A stretch of DNA of 24,232 bases from contig LSSL01000604.1 in the NCBI GenBank assembly GCA_001953115.1, positions 1 to 24,232 of the forward strand. Reading direction: 5' to 3'. This document shows, in pieces, positions 23,209 to 24,232 of this stretch; the stretch's first letter is position 1; every line of letters starts with the position of its first letter. The notes under the pieces are model-generated. The model did not search any database and was not told where the DNA came from. It worked only from the letters and a program-made list of their open reading frames with translations. Position numbers and translations under genes: made by a program. Source of the DNA: Smittium mucronatum. Taxonomy: Eukaryota > Kickxellomycota > Harpellomycetes > Harpellales > Legeriomycetaceae.

Positions 23209-23660
23209 TTGGCTCTTTACAACATTCTTGCGAGGAATGGGCTTATGGCTAATGGGATGTTCAAACAGACTCGTAAATGAAATTAATTATTTTTCATTGG
23301 ATAATGATGCTTGTTGAGGTCGACTTTTTGTTGGATGAATAAGTCATTTAAATCGGTTTTATTTGTAAAAATATAGCTTTCAGCTCTCTTTCCCCCAATT
23401 AATGATAATTTTTATATTGCAGCCAATAGTAATAAAAGAAGCCTAAAGTGTAGGCAGTTCATTCCTATGTTTGGATGGATTTTTTAGTGAACGTGTTTAC
23501 TTTAAACTAAACCCTAGATAGAAAAGATGGCAAGTTCAGTAATAAACTGCTGATTCAGAGAAAAGAAAATCTCAGTTGAAAATTGACGTCAAATCCCAAA
23601 AACGTCTCTTAACCAAATATATAACGCTATTGGAAATTTGTGAAAGCGGAAGTTGATGGG

Positions 23661-23669
23661 TATAAATAG
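23661..23669 (+). promoter_or_regulatory. TATA-box-like element without an assigned gene
   Basis: TATAAATAG, preceded by GGG, is a textbook TATA-box sequence on the plus strand. It points away from RBM25. An ATG at 23684 opens only 21 codons, ending TAA after a possible GTAAAA donor, so no gene can be assigned. It could serve a non-coding or divergent transcript, or be chance. Confidence 0.2.
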
Positions 23670-23948
23670 TGAGTATGGTACTCATGGGCATAAAAAATTA
23701 TCACCCTGTCAAAGGAGTGGGGGATTGTAGAGTGTTTCCTGTAAAATAAATAAATAATTTTGAAAACCTAGTTATTATCCCAAAGTACGAGAAAACAATT
23801 TGAGGTCTGTTTATGCAATCCAGCTATGAGTTAGCAATAGAAAAATATAAGAGACACGAATATGCATCACAAAAGGTCAGGTGTCTGAGTTGGCGATTTA
23901 AATTATAATGCATCGAGATCGAGATCGATGAGATGGAGTCTATAGAAT

Positions 23949-23968
23949 CCACCCCCACCCCCACCCCC
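23949..23968 (-). repeat. C-rich tract, G-quadruplex-like on the minus strand
   Basis: The plus strand has C runs of 2, 5, 5 and 5, each separated by one A. The minus strand therefore has three G5 runs and a G2 run with single-base loops, which could form a quadruplex. A GATC/GAGATC-rich simple stretch lies just before it (about 23910-23935). It lies about 0.9 kb upstream of RBM25, on that gene's coding strand. Confidence 0.6.
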
Positions 23969-24232
23969 ATAAACCAACCTAAAGTAGCCATAGTCTCCGG
24001 TCTGATGCTCAATTACTAAAATTGAAATTTCTGAGTTTTGAGAATTATAATCACATCATGAATCATCAAAAATTCGAGGTTTTTTTATTGGCCATCTTTA
24101 TTATCTATTTATTTGGGAAATTATCATTGAGGGCGGACACCTACTATTAAATCTTTACTTTTTCCTAATTTGGAAAAATGGTGCTATGATAAAAAATAGA
24201 GTTATTGGGTAATCCAAAATATGAATTTTAGA

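Larger units (their letters stand above)
23026..24232. other. Upstream region of RBM25, no gene seen
   Basis: No supportable coding region lies here on either strand. The one open frame on the minus strand (about 60 codons near 23824-24012) is broken-up, low-information sequence crossing a simple repeat. The stretch holds a CCAAT box close to RBM25, a TATA-like element on the plus strand at 23661 and a C-rich tract at 23949-23968, each listed separately. Confidence 0.55.

Noticed and set aside
23824..24012. Minus-strand open frame of 62 codons upstream of RBM25
   Set aside because: It crosses the C-rich simple repeat and the GATC-rich stretch, giving a Gly/Val and Ser/Ile low-complexity product. 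There is no independent support.

Overview
The window is nuclear DNA of an AT-rich eukaryote with short spliceosomal introns. It carries three complete, conserved genes and one very large gene-free stretch. I rebuilt the genes by hand by joining exons at GT-AG boundaries that keep frame and protein similarity: LSG1 (minus strand, 7 exons, 667 aa), NELF-B/COBRA1 (plus strand, 5 exons, 780 aa) and RBM25 (minus strand, 8 exons, 601 aa). The 17 introns are 55 to 197 nt long. Several contain CTAAC/CTAAT-type branch sites, and one contains a perfect TACTAAC.

Organism: the LSG1 protein reads like the fungal form, for example in the run after G3 that reads VCNGVLPIDQLR and in an EGG..IPTAEELL segment. 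RBM25 and especially NELF-B are much closer to animal-type proteins, and NELF is absent from the familiar yeasts. An early-diverging fungus (Zoopagomycota or another non-Dikarya lineage) fits best. This is an inference from remembered families, not a search result, and a small holozoan relative cannot be excluded.

Layout: 1-1935 has no recognisable gene. LSG1 lies at 1936-4462. From 4463 to 17799 there are 13.3 kb without a supportable gene. That stretch has a left flank of moderate AT content, a sharply more AT-rich core (about 10900-17100) and a short right flank. Near the middle of the core is a homogeneous 40-bp tandem array, broken by a run of 144 N (an assembly gap). NELF-B follows at 17800-20604. 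It faces RBM25 (23025 down to 20727) tail to tail, with only 122 bp between the stop codons. The last 1.2 kb is the upstream region of RBM25.

The three genes are not an operon and act in separate processes: cytoplasmic 60S ribosome maturation (LSG1), promoter-proximal pausing of RNA polymerase II (NELF-B), and 5' splice-site choice with U1 snRNP (RBM25). The most interesting parts are the AT-rich core with its central satellite, which is a candidate centromere or other chromosomal element, and a NELF subunit in what looks like a fungal genome.
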